A stretch of DNA of 64,000 nucleotides from an uncultured Lachnospiraceae bacterium (lineage in GTDB: Bacteria > Bacillota > Clostridia > Lachnospirales > Lachnospiraceae): NCBI GenBank assembly GCA_958402795.1, contig CATXUX010000011.1, forward strand, positions 1 to 64,000, in the 5' to 3' direction. The notes under the pieces are model-generated. The model did no database searches and was not told where the DNA came from. It saw nothing but the letters and a program-made list of their open reading frames with translations. The position numbers and the translations under genes were made by a program. Below, one piece after another: positions 40,555 to 49,900 of this stretch. Positions within the stretch are counted from its first letter, which is position 1. Each line of letters opens with the position of its first letter.

Positions 40555-42303
40555 ATGAAATGTTTAAAAAGTCAGGAAATGCGTAAGTTGGCGCCGGAGC
40601 TTGATCCGCTGCGTATTGGTACAGGATGGAAGCCGGAAGATCTGGAAAAACCGCAGATTATGATTGAAAGTACAGCAGGAGACAGCCATCCGGGAAGCGG
40701 ACACTTGAATATTCTCGTAGAGGAAGTAAGAAAAGGGATTATGGAAGAGGGAGGATACGGGGCGAGATACTATTGCACAGATATCTGTGACGGGGAAAGT
40801 CAGGGGACGGATGGAATCAATTACAGCCTGGCAAGCCGTGAGATGATTGCCAACATGATTGAAATCCATGCAAATGCGACTCCATTTGACGGCGGTGTTT
40901 ATCTGGCAAGCTGTGATAAGGGAATGCCTGCAAACCTGATGGGACTGCTGCGAGTAAATATTCCATCTGTGGTGGTTCCGGGGGGAACGATGAATGCAGG
41001 CCCCCAAATGCTGACACTGGAGCAGCTCGGGATATACAGCGCCCGGTATGAAAGAGGAGAGATTGATGAAAAACAACTGGACTGGGCGAAACAAAATGCC
41101 TGCCCAAGCTGCGGAGCATGTTCTTTTATTGGAACAGCATCTACGATGCAGATTATGGCGGAAGCACTGGGACTGGCACTTCCGGGCAGTGCACTGATGC
41201 CTGCGACAAGTCCTGATTTGCTGGAATTTGCAAGAGAAGCCGGAAGACAGTCGGTCAGACTGGCAAAAATGGAAAATATGCGCCCAAGTGATATCGTTAC
41301 AATGGAGAGCTTTGAAAATGCAATTCTGGTACATGCAGCAGTATCCGGAAGTACAAATGCCCTGCTCCATATTCCTGCAATCGCGCATGAACTGGGAATT
41401 GAGATTACGGGAGATACGTTCGACAGGCTGCACCGCGGGGCAAAATATCTTCTTGATGTACGCCCGGCGGGACGCTGGCCGGCGGAATGCTTCTATTATG
41501 CAGGCGGTGTTCCGGCAATTATGGAAGAAATCAAGGATTCTCTTCACCTGGATGTGATGACAGTAACAGGAAAAACATTAGGTGAAAATCTGGAAGAACT
41601 GAAAAAAAACGGATTCTATGAGCGCTGTAATAAATGGCTGCAGGAATTTAACAAACGATATGGCTGCAATATTACGAAAGAAGATATTATCAGACCGGCA
41701 GATCAGGCAATTGGCACAGATGGAAGTATCGCGGTACTGCGTGGCAATCTTGCGCCGGAAGGAGCTGTGATCAAGCACACGGCGTGTCCGAAGGAAATGT
41801 TCCGGGCAGTACTCCGTGCAAGACCGTTTGACAGTGAAGAAGAGTGCCTGGATGCAGTTTTGAAACACAAAGTAGAAAAAGGTGACGCAGTATTTATCCG
41901 TTACGAAGGACCGAAAGGAAGCGGCATGCCGGAAATGTTTTATACGTCAGAAGCAATCAGCAGCGATAAAGAACTCGGACGCAGTATTGCGTTAATTACA
42001 GACGGACGTTTTTCAGGAGCATCTACCGGACCTGTGATCGGGCACTGCAGTCCGGAGGCAGCAGACGGCGGACCGATTGCACTGGTGGAAGAGGGAGATC
42101 TGATTGAAATTGATGTGATGGAACGCAAGCTCAATATCATTGGCATTGCAGGAGAGAGAAAAACACCGGAAGAAATTGAAGAAGTGCTTGCCGAGCGCCG
42201 GAGTCAATGGAAACCAAGAGAACTGCGCTATAAATCAGGAGTTCTCCGTATGTTCAGTGAACATGCGGCAAGTCCGATGAAAGGGGCATATCTGGATTTT
42301 TAA
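40555..42303 (+). CDS. IlvD/Edd-family sugar-acid dehydratase
   Basis: 582 residues. Cluster cysteines in YYCTDICDGESQG, ASCDKGMPANLMG and CPSCGACSF, and the C-terminal DGRFSGASTGPVIGHCSPEA motif, fit the IlvD/Edd family. The pairing with a GntP permease and a GntR regulator, and the absence of other ilv genes, favour a sugar-acid (aldonate) dehydratase over branched-chain amino acid synthesis. The exact substrate is unknown. It binds an Fe-S cluster and Mg. AAGGAG lies upstream. Confidence 0.8.
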   Translation: MKCLKSQEMRKLAPELDPLRIGTGWKPEDLEKPQIMIESTAGDSHPGSGHLNILVEEVRKGIMEEGGYGARYYCTDICDGESQGTDGINYSLASREMIANMIEIHANATPFDGGVYLASCDKGMPANLMGLLRVNIPSVVVPGGTMNAGPQMLTLEQLGIYSARYERGEIDEKQLDWAKQNACPSCGACSFIGTASTMQIMAEALGLALPGSALMPATSPDLLEFAREAGRQSVRLAKMENMRPSDIVTMESFENAILVHAAVSGSTNALLHIPAIAHELGIEITGDTFDRLHRGAKYLLDVRPAGRWPAECFYYAGGVPAIMEEIKDSLHLDVMTVTGKTLGENLEELKKNGFYERCNKWLQEFNKRYGCNITKEDIIRPADQAIGTDGSIAVLRGNLAPEGAVIKHTACPKEMFRAVLRARPFDSEEECLDAVLKHKVEKGDAVFIRYEGPKGSGMPEMFYTSEAISSDKELGRSIALITDGRFSGASTGPVIGHCSPEAADGGPIALVEEGDLIEIDVMERKLNIIGIAGERKTPEEIEEVLAERRSQWKPRELRYKSGVLRMFSEHAASPMKGAYLDF

Positions 42304-42320
42304 TAATACCAGGGGAAAGA

Positions 42321-42351
42321 AAAACAGGCAGTATGGAAACTGCCTGTTTTT
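42321..42351. terminator. Bidirectional terminator between convergent genes
   Basis: AAAACAGGCAGT pairs with ACTGCCTGTTTT, with T-runs on both sides. It separates the dehydratase gene from the convergent glycosidase gene. Confidence 0.92.
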
Positions 42352-42370
42352 CTTGATCTTATTGTTACTA

Positions 42371-44641
42371 TTAGTCTACTTTTTTGAACTTGATTAGTTT
42401 TGCATTGATGCTTTCCAGGAATCCTTCCGGAACCGTAGAGCCTCCCATGCCAACCATAGAAGCCGGAGTCATGCTCTTCATCATATCCCACATGCCAACT
42501 CCGGGAGCAACATCAAAGTTTGTTGCAAGTTTTACCGCTTCAGTGATAACTGCCATTGCCTCAGGGCAGTTTGCAATTTCTTCTATTGTATCATTGACAT
42601 TGTACATTCCTTCCGGAAATTCCATCTCTGCTTTCAGATCCAGATCGCCAACCTGGCTGAACCAGTTCGCTACGCCTTCTGCTCTTTCATTTACTTCCGG
42701 AAGAACATAGATTTCCGGTTCCTTCTCAACTTTCTCAATTGTCATGGAATCTGTCAGATCTCCTGCAGTTGCAACGATAACGTTGAAACCATCTTTCAGT
42801 GCTACATCGAAAGCAAATACTTTCTCTGCAGACTGCTCCGCAATCTTCTCGCCGTTGAGATACAGTGTAACAGTCGGCTGGTTGGAGTATACTTTCACCG
42901 TTGTTGTCTCGCCTGCACGCTGTGCATAACGCTTACCGCACAGATGGATCATCGGTTTCTTGGTCCAGTATGCCTGATAAATGTAGTAACTGTCTTTCTT
43001 TGTCTTGCGGTCAATGGTCATAAGACCTTTATTGTTACGTCCGCCTACGCCGCCTTCATTACGCGCCGCGCAACCAAAGTCAAACATATTCCATACATGG
43101 CTTGACCAGATATACGGACGTTCGTCAAGAACTTTTGCCATATGCTCATGGTACAATGCCTGATATTCTTCACTGTAATCCTTGCATGCCGGATTCGGTC
43201 CGTGATAAGTAATGATACCTTCACAGCCATACTCGGAAACACCGACACAGAGATCCGGATGTACTTCATGGAAATGATCGAACCAGGGACCGTTGTCTTC
43301 CATCTTTCCGCCATACCATCCGAAGTAGTGGTTGTAGCTGATCACATCGGTAATGTGATGCATCGGACTTTCTACAGGCGTCATGGAAACATGTGCGATG
43401 GTAGTCAGTCTGGTAGGATCTAATTCTTTTACAAGAGCATTCAGTTCTTTGTGGTTTTCCACCAGTTTCTCAGAAATACCGCCGATCAGGATCTCGTTGG
43501 AGATTCCCCAGAAGCAGATACTCGGATGGTTGTAGTTCTGAATGATCAGTTCTTTCATCTGGCTGATGCAGTTCTGGTGAGCTTCCGGATCTTCATTAAA
43601 TACACTGATGAATGGAATCTCTGCCCAGATGATAAATCCAAGTTCATCACATGCATCGTAGAAATCCTGTGAGTGCTCATAGTGAGCAAGACGGATTGTA
43701 TTTGCACCAAGCTCTTTGATCAGTTCTGCATCATGATAATGGTCTTCTTTTGTAAGAGCATTTCCCTTATAAAGCATATCCTGATGACGGCTTACACCAC
43801 GAAGAGGAGTCTGTACTCCGTTGATGATGAATCCATCGTTCGGATCGCAGCGATAGGTGCGGACACCAACACGTGCGGATACTTCATCATACGCTTCGTT
43901 ACGTCTCTGAAGAATTGCTGTTACGGTATATAAGTATGGATTGTCAATATCCCAGTTTACTGCGTCAGGAACATAGATGACGGTCTTTGTGCTGTCAGCC
44001 GGACGGGCAGCATAACCAACTTCTTTTCCGTCGGCATCTGTAATCTGATACAATACAGTAAAGTTTTCATCCGGATTGGTCACCCATGTCTCAACTTCAA
44101 AGGTTGCTCCACCGCACTCGCACGGCTTTGGTGTTACCTGAAGTCCCGGACCTCCATAATAATCCAGATCAAAGTGTGTATCCGGAACGCTGATCAGGTT
44201 CACGCCACGGTACAGACCACCATAGAATGTAAAGTCTGCAGACTGCGGATAAACACTGTCTTTGTATTCATTGCTGCAGGCTACAACAAGAAGGTTGTCT
44301 CCCTCATCCTTTACATAATCTGTAACATCTGCACGGAATCTGGAATATCCGCCTTCATGATAAACAACTTTGCTGCCATTTACATATACAGTCGCCTGCT
44401 GTCCTGCCGCGAGAATCTCTACATAGACACGTCCGCCTGCAAGTGGCTGTTTTGGTGTTTCAAATGTTTTTGCGTACCAGTAGCATCCGCGGTCATAAGA
44501 GCCGTTTCCGTCCTGTCCGTCTATCGCGTTCCATGAATGAGGCAGATTTACAGACTGCCAGTCTGTAGGCATAGACGCCGGCAGACCAACATTTTCCTGA
44601 ATAAACTGCCAATTCTCGTTCAAATTGATAATCTTTCTCAT
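42371..44641 (-). CDS. Glycoside hydrolase family 2 (beta-galactosidase/glucuronidase type)
   Basis: 756 residues from the ATG at 44641 (AAGGAGGGTAATC upstream; a longer frame runs through the promoter). Jelly-roll N-terminus, then TIM barrel with acid/base Glu in CFWGISNEILIGG and nucleophile Glu in VGVSEYGCEG. GGRNNKGLMTIDRKTKKDSY resembles beta-galactosidases; a NxKG-type segment is also seen in glucuronidases, so specificity is open. No signal peptide, so it is cytoplasmic. The C-terminal 120 residues form an extra domain. It is divergent from the fumarase genes. Confidence 0.85.
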   Translation of the reverse strand: MRKIINLNENWQFIQENVGLPASMPTDWQSVNLPHSWNAIDGQDGNGSYDRGCYWYAKTFETPKQPLAGGRVYVEILAAGQQATVYVNGSKVVYHEGGYSRFRADVTDYVKDEGDNLLVVACSNEYKDSVYPQSADFTFYGGLYRGVNLISVPDTHFDLDYYGGPGLQVTPKPCECGGATFEVETWVTNPDENFTVLYQITDADGKEVGYAARPADSTKTVIYVPDAVNWDIDNPYLYTVTAILQRRNEAYDEVSARVGVRTYRCDPNDGFIINGVQTPLRGVSRHQDMLYKGNALTKEDHYHDAELIKELGANTIRLAHYEHSQDFYDACDELGFIIWAEIPFISVFNEDPEAHQNCISQMKELIIQNYNHPSICFWGISNEILIGGISEKLVENHKELNALVKELDPTRLTTIAHVSMTPVESPMHHITDVISYNHYFGWYGGKMEDNGPWFDHFHEVHPDLCVGVSEYGCEGIITYHGPNPACKDYSEEYQALYHEHMAKVLDERPYIWSSHVWNMFDFGCAARNEGGVGGRNNKGLMTIDRKTKKDSYYIYQAYWTKKPMIHLCGKRYAQRAGETTTVKVYSNQPTVTLYLNGEKIAEQSAEKVFAFDVALKDGFNVIVATAGDLTDSMTIEKVEKEPEIYVLPEVNERAEGVANWFSQVGDLDLKAEMEFPEGMYNVNDTIEEIANCPEAMAVITEAVKLATNFDVAPGVGMWDMMKSMTPASMVGMGGSTVPEGFLESINAKLIKFKKVD

Positions 44642-44834
44642 GATTACCCTCCTTCGATTTATTTTATAATAGAAAGTATAGAGGATTGAGAAAAAAAACG
44701 TTAGAAAATTTTTTCTCTTTTTCCGCACTTTTTTTATGTGATTCCGGATAAAGAACTTTTGTTTTTTCATCAGATATTGTATAATGAGGTGAATTGATAG
44801 AATTCAAATGGCTGGGATAAATTCAGGAGGCGTC
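44642..44834. promoter_or_regulatory. Divergent promoter region, GH2 and fumarase genes
   Basis: On the plus strand TATAAT (44779-44784) lies 50 bases before the fumarase alpha ATG. On the minus strand TATACT/TATTATAAAAT lies 20-45 bases before the GH2 RBS. CATCAGATATTG (44769-44780) shares CATCAGA with the presumed GntR-family operator. Confidence 0.45.
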
Positions 44835-45680
44835 ATGATTCGTACAGTAAAAACAGAAGAGATTACAAAGAATATTAAAGAAATGTGTATAGAGGTAAAT
44901 CATTACCTGTCTCCGGATATGAGTGCATCGATGAAAAGAGCTGAGACAGAAGAAAAATCTTTGATTGGAAAGCAGATTTTGAATCAGCTTCAGGAAAATC
45001 TGAAGATTGCCGCAGATGAGATGATCCCGATCTGCCAGGATACCGGCATGGCGGTGGTATTTCTGGAAATCGGTCAGGATGTTCATCTGGAAGGAGAGCT
45101 TCTGGAAGATGCAGTCAATCAAGGTGTCCGTCAGGGGTATCTGGAAGGATATCTGAGAAAGTCTGTGGTAAGGGATCCATTGATCCGGGAAAATACGAAA
45201 GATAATACACCGGCTGTGCTCCATACGAAGATCGTTGCGGGAGATAAGGTAAAGATAAAAGTTGCACCAAAAGGATTCGGAAGTGAAAATATGAGCCGGA
45301 TATTTATGCTCAAACCCGCAGAAGGAATCGAAGGAGTAAAAGATGCTGTGCTAACCGCAGTACGGGATGCCGGTCCGAATGCGTGTCCTCCAATGGTAGT
45401 TGGCGTCGGGATCGGCGGAACGTTTGAAAAATGTGCGTTGATGGCAAAAGAAGCACTTACACGTGAGGCAGGAAGTCATTCTGAGATTCCTTATATAAAA
45501 GAAATGGAGGACGAACTTCTTGAAAAAATCAACAAGCTTGGAATTGGTCCCGGAGGACTGGGCGGAACAACAACAGCACTTGCAGTAAATATCAATACCT
45601 ACCCGACACATATCGCAGGACTTCCGGTTGCAGTTAACATCTGCTGTCATGTGAACCGGCATGTAATACGTGAGATTTAA
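44835..45680 (+). CDS. Class I fumarase/tartrate dehydratase alpha subunit
   Basis: 281 residues from the ATG at 44835 (AGGAGG upstream). [4Fe-4S] cysteines are in PICQDTGMAVVF, DAGPNACPPMVVGVGIGGTF and KINKLGIGPGGLGGTTTA-type neighbourhood (GTFEKCALMAKEAL). It is the two-subunit type that hydrates fumarate to malate or dehydrates tartrate. The beta subunit follows after an unusual 154-base gap. Fumarate is the more common substrate; not decided here. Confidence 0.88.
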   Translation: MIRTVKTEEITKNIKEMCIEVNHYLSPDMSASMKRAETEEKSLIGKQILNQLQENLKIAADEMIPICQDTGMAVVFLEIGQDVHLEGELLEDAVNQGVRQGYLEGYLRKSVVRDPLIRENTKDNTPAVLHTKIVAGDKVKIKVAPKGFGSENMSRIFMLKPAEGIEGVKDAVLTAVRDAGPNACPPMVVGVGIGGTFEKCALMAKEALTREAGSHSEIPYIKEMEDELLEKINKLGIGPGGLGGTTTALAVNINTYPTHIAGLPVAVNICCHVNRHVIREI

Positions 45681-45834
45681 AGACAACCCTGGGAGATTCG
45701 CAAGAATATCTGTAAGTAAAAGACTCCGATGTAAGGCATGTCCGCTTGGTTCGTTGTTCGCAGGAATGAAGGAAGTACAAGTTTATAACGAAAATAGGTT
45801 CAGGCAGACAGATAGAAAGAGAGATGGATAAAAT

Positions 45835-46392
45835 ATGGATAAATATATAGAAGCTCCAATTACAAAAGAAACAGCACGGACGTTGAAATCAGGCGACTAT
45901 ATTTATATTACCGGGACGATTTATACAGCAAGAGATGCTGCACATAAAAGAATGCAGGAAACACTTGCCAGAGGAGAAGAACTTCCTATAAATATAAGCG
46001 GTCAGACAATTTATTATATGGGACCGTCCCCGGCACGCGCCGGACGTCCGATTGGTTCAGCCGGTCCGACAACTGCGAGCCGGATGGATAAGTATACGCC
46101 GCAGCTTTTAGATATGGGTCTTACAGCAATGATCGGCAAGGGAAAAAGAAGTAAAGATGTGATCGATGCTATCATCAGAAATGGAGCAGTATACCTTGCA
46201 GCAGTCGGAGGCGCAGGAGCTTTATTGTCAAAGTGTATTAAAAGCTCAGAAGTTGTGGCATATGAAGATCTTGGAACAGAAGCAATTCGAAAACTTAGAG
46301 TTGAGAACTTTCCTGCGATCGTTGTGATTGACAGTGAGGGAAATAATCTCTATGAAACTGCCGTGAAAGAATACTGTACAGAAGAATCATAA
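45835..46392 (+). CDS. Class I fumarase/tartrate dehydratase beta subunit
   Basis: 185 residues. LKSGDYIYITGTIYTARDAA, the catalytic-region YYMGPSPARAGRPIGSAGPT, TTASRMDKYTP, and MIGKGKRS match the C-terminal domain of class I fumarase. It completes the enzyme with the alpha subunit 154 bases upstream. A terminator follows 35 bases after the stop, ending the metabolic island. Confidence 0.9.
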   Translation: MDKYIEAPITKETARTLKSGDYIYITGTIYTARDAAHKRMQETLARGEELPINISGQTIYYMGPSPARAGRPIGSAGPTTASRMDKYTPQLLDMGLTAMIGKGKRSKDVIDAIIRNGAVYLAAVGGAGALLSKCIKSSEVVAYEDLGTEAIRKLRVENFPAIVVIDSEGNNLYETAVKEYCTEES

Positions 46393-46426
46393 GGGAAAAA
46401 GTAAAAAAATGCTGAATAATAAAATT

Positions 46427-46477
46427 AAGTGCAACAGAATGAGAAAATAAATCATTCTGTTGCACTTATTTTTTTTG
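46427..46477 (+). terminator. Strong terminator after the fumarase genes
   Basis: AAGTGCAACAGAATGA (46427-46442) pairs with TCATTCTGTTGCACTT (46452-46467), followed by ATTTTTTTT. It is the last clear core-genome feature before the second element. Confidence 0.95.
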
Positions 46478-46518
46478 CCCAAACCCCCGAATTTAAGGGA
46501 AGGAAGGAGGAAAAGGGA

Positions 46519-46914
46519 ATGGAAGGAAATTACCGCCATCTGACACTGGAAGACCGGAAAATGATTGAAAAACTGTACAAAAAAATGTCAAGGACACAGA
46601 TGGCAGATATTCTGGGTTGTAGTACATCTACTATGTGGCGGGAAATGAACAGATGTCCGGATGGGGAATACAACGCTGCCAAAGCGCAGACTGATTATGA
46701 GATTAAAGTGAATCGGGGGAACAAGGCACGGGTTGAAGGAAAAAAAGCCTATGCAAAAGAGAACCATAAGGCATTAGTCCGGGTATGTCTTGAAATAGAT
46801 CCGACTATGGGAGACCGGGAAATTGCAAAAGTGACAAAACTTCCGGTTGATGAAGTGAAGGAAATCAGGAAACAGCCCGGCAGGAAAAAAAGAAAGGAGA
46901 TGCAGACTGAATGA
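46519..46914 (+). CDS. Orphan IS30-type helix-turn-helix protein
   Basis: 131 residues from the ATG at 46519 (GAAGGAGGAAAAGGG upstream). The N-terminus (YRHLTLEDRKMIEKLYKKMS, then ILGCSTSTMWREMNR) is the helix-turn-helix found at the start of IS30 transposases. There is no DDE catalytic domain; the rest is basic and helical (REIAKVTKLPVDEVKEIRKQ). It overlaps the next gene's ATG by four bases. It is best seen as a DNA-binding regulator of the pilus operon, or a domesticated transposase fragment. Confidence 0.65.
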   Translation: MEGNYRHLTLEDRKMIEKLYKKMSRTQMADILGCSTSTMWREMNRCPDGEYNAAKAQTDYEIKVNRGNKARVEGKKAYAKENHKALVRVCLEIDPTMGDREIAKVTKLPVDEVKEIRKQPGRKKRKEMQTE

Positions 46915-49900
46915 GAAACGGTTTGAAACGGACCTGCGGAATTCTGTTAAGTCTTTGCCTTTGCATGCAGTCACTTCCAACGATGGCAGCAGACAGGGCG
47001 CAGTCCGGAGAAACGGGTACGGATACTGCAGCAGAAGAGCAGCAGGTGCAGGAAACCACACCGGAAACAGCATCTGAACCAGAAAATGAATCGGCAGAGT
47101 CATTCCGGACAGTGAAGTTCCACGTCGAGGGCAACGGTACATTGAAAGTGACTGCGGCAGATGCAGTCAGCGAAGTACGTGCGGAAAACTCGCCGTTTGA
47201 AGTGTCATACGCTGAAGGCACGGTTCTTGACATTGAACTGATCGCAGATGCAGGATACGAAGCAGCACAGTATCAGGTTGTAATGGATAGCGGCACAGAG
47301 GAGATTACAGACAAGGAAACTCTTGCAGGCTGGAAAGGTACGGTTAACGTATCAGAAGCAACAGAGGTGAAAGCGGTATTTACTGTCGTGGAAGAAGGAA
47401 CGGACAGTGAGGAATCCGAGTATGTAACGAACAGTAAGGGGATTACGGTGAAAAGATCCCTGTTGTGTGACGATCCGGATTGTCTGGAAAAGCATGTGGG
47501 TGTGACACTGGATCCGTCTGAAGTCGGGGAACCGCAGACAATTACCATGCCTTCCGATTCTGCATATGCAGAACTCTTCGGGAATGCAGGGGATAGTGGG
47601 ATCAGCCTGTTTTCCGCAAGAATGGTACAGGATCCCTATGTCGGGATGAAGCTGAATGGTGGAAACGCATCTGTCCTGTTCCTTGGGACACCGGGAACGG
47701 CAGGCAGCTTCTCAGTAACGATCAATGACGGGGCGCTTGCCGGGGCAAGAGGAACCGGCTGGTGTCTGAACCACACGGCTGCTAACCCTGGTGAAGGCGG
47801 AGCAGTGCAGTGTATATGGTCAGCGACCTGCACCGCGATCAGCGGCAACATGGCGACATGGAGTATCGTCCTGACGCCTCCGGGAGTAACGGACGGGGTG
47901 ACGATGGTAAACGGCGCACTTGCAGGATACCAGCGTGTCGGCATGAGCGCAACGCTGCAGTTTGAAGAGGCAAAGGGAAGTCTTGAACTTAGGAAGTCCT
48001 CATCAAACCCGGACATCACGGACGGGAATTCCTGCTACTCCCTTGAAGGGGCAGTATACGGGGTGTATGACGGAAACGGGCAGGAAGTTGCAACAATGAC
48101 GACAGACGCCAATGGATATGCAAAGGTGGATAACCTGAAGGCAGGAAATTATACAGTAAAAGAAAAAACAGCGCCGCAGGGATATTTACTGGATACGAAT
48201 ACTTATTCAGCCAGTGTTCCGTCAGGCAGTGTGGCAACGTTGAATGTGCAGGATACCCCAGGAAATGATCCGGCGGCGATTGAACTGGTGAAGATCGATC
48301 AGGAAACCGGCGAGGGGACACTGCAGGGAGCGGCGTCACTTGCAGGTGCACAGTTCACAATAAAATACTATGCGGGATACTACGATGAAACCAATCTCCC
48401 AGAAGCAACAAGAACATGGGTTTTAGAGACAAAAAAGGTATCAACAAGCGATGGACAAGACAAGTATTGGGTTCAATTGCTAGATAGCTATAAAGTATCA
48501 GGAGATGCTCTTTATTATCAGGATGGAATCCCAACACTCCCACTTGGAACGATTTCTATCGAGGAAACGAAAGCACCGGAAGGATATCTGCTTGAAGGCG
48601 GCTATCTGCAGGTTGGCGGAAGCGGAGACAAGATCACAGGAAAGTATGTGGCGCAGATCACAAAAGTCGGTGATGTCGTAAAGCTGGTCGGCGGCAATGA
48701 GTTCAGTGTATCGGATAAGGTGGTCCGCGGCGGTGTGAAGATCCAGAAGCGTGACTTTGAGACAAAAGATGCACAGGCACAGGGCGCAGCAACTTTGGAG
48801 GGCGCCGTATTTGAAATCGTATATCTGGACGAAGGCACAGTGATCGTGGACGGGCAGGAATATTCCACCGGAGATGTGGTAAAGACGCTCACGACAGATG
48901 CGGACGGAACTGCGCAGACGGACAGAGATACGCTTCCGTATGGCCACTATAAGATCCGGGAAGCAACCGCACCGGAAGGATACCTGAATTCCGGAATCAT
49001 CGAGCGGGAGTTTGACATTACAGAGAACAGGGAGCTGGTAGACCTGACCGGCAAATCCGGTTCCATCTATAACCAGGTCATCCGCGGCGATGTGGAGCTT
49101 GTCAAATTCAGAGAAGATTTTGACGGGGAAGAGGAAATCAAAACTCCATTGGAAGGGATTGAATTCACGTTCACATCCAAGACGACCGGAGAGGTGCTGA
49201 CATACACGACAGATGAAAAAGGCTGGCTGACCACCTATGATGATGAAATGGGACGCCCCGGACTTGTGTATGACACATACATTGTGGAGGAAAACGCAGA
49301 CACCACGCCAAAGGGCGTGAAGCCGGTTGAGCCGTTTGAGGTCACGGTTTCGGAAGAGGGGCAGACATTCTACTATATCCTGGAAGACAAGAACATCACG
49401 AGTCCGGTTACGGTGGTGAAAAAGGACGCGACAACGGGGAAGACCATCCCACTTGCAGACACGGAATTCCGTCTGCTGGATGCGGATAAGAACCCGGTCA
49501 CCATGACGACCTATTATCCGGACGAAGAGGTACATGAGACCTTTAAGACCGATGAGAAGGGCCAGTTCACATTCCCGGACAAGCTGCCATACGGCACGTA
49601 TTACCTGGAAGAGCTGCAGGCCCCGAATGGATATCTGAAAGGGGGACTGCTTGAATTCTCCGTTGAGGAGGGGCATGTCTGGGCGGAACCGCTTGTCGTG
49701 GAATATGCTGACCAGCCGGCAATGGGTGTGATCCGGGTCATGAAGACCGACAAGGAAGACGGCTCGCCGCTTGCAGGCGCGGAGTTTGACCTGACCGCAA
49801 AGGAAGACGTTGTAACGCCGGACGGCACCGTGCGTTATACCAAAGGGCAGGTTGTCGGGCATCTTGTGACCGGAGAAGACGGCACGGCGGAAAGCGGGCA

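Noticed and set aside
48498..49862. 454-codon minus-strand frame inside the giant surface gene
   Set aside because: Antisense of a coherent repeat-rich protein; no RBS or domain.
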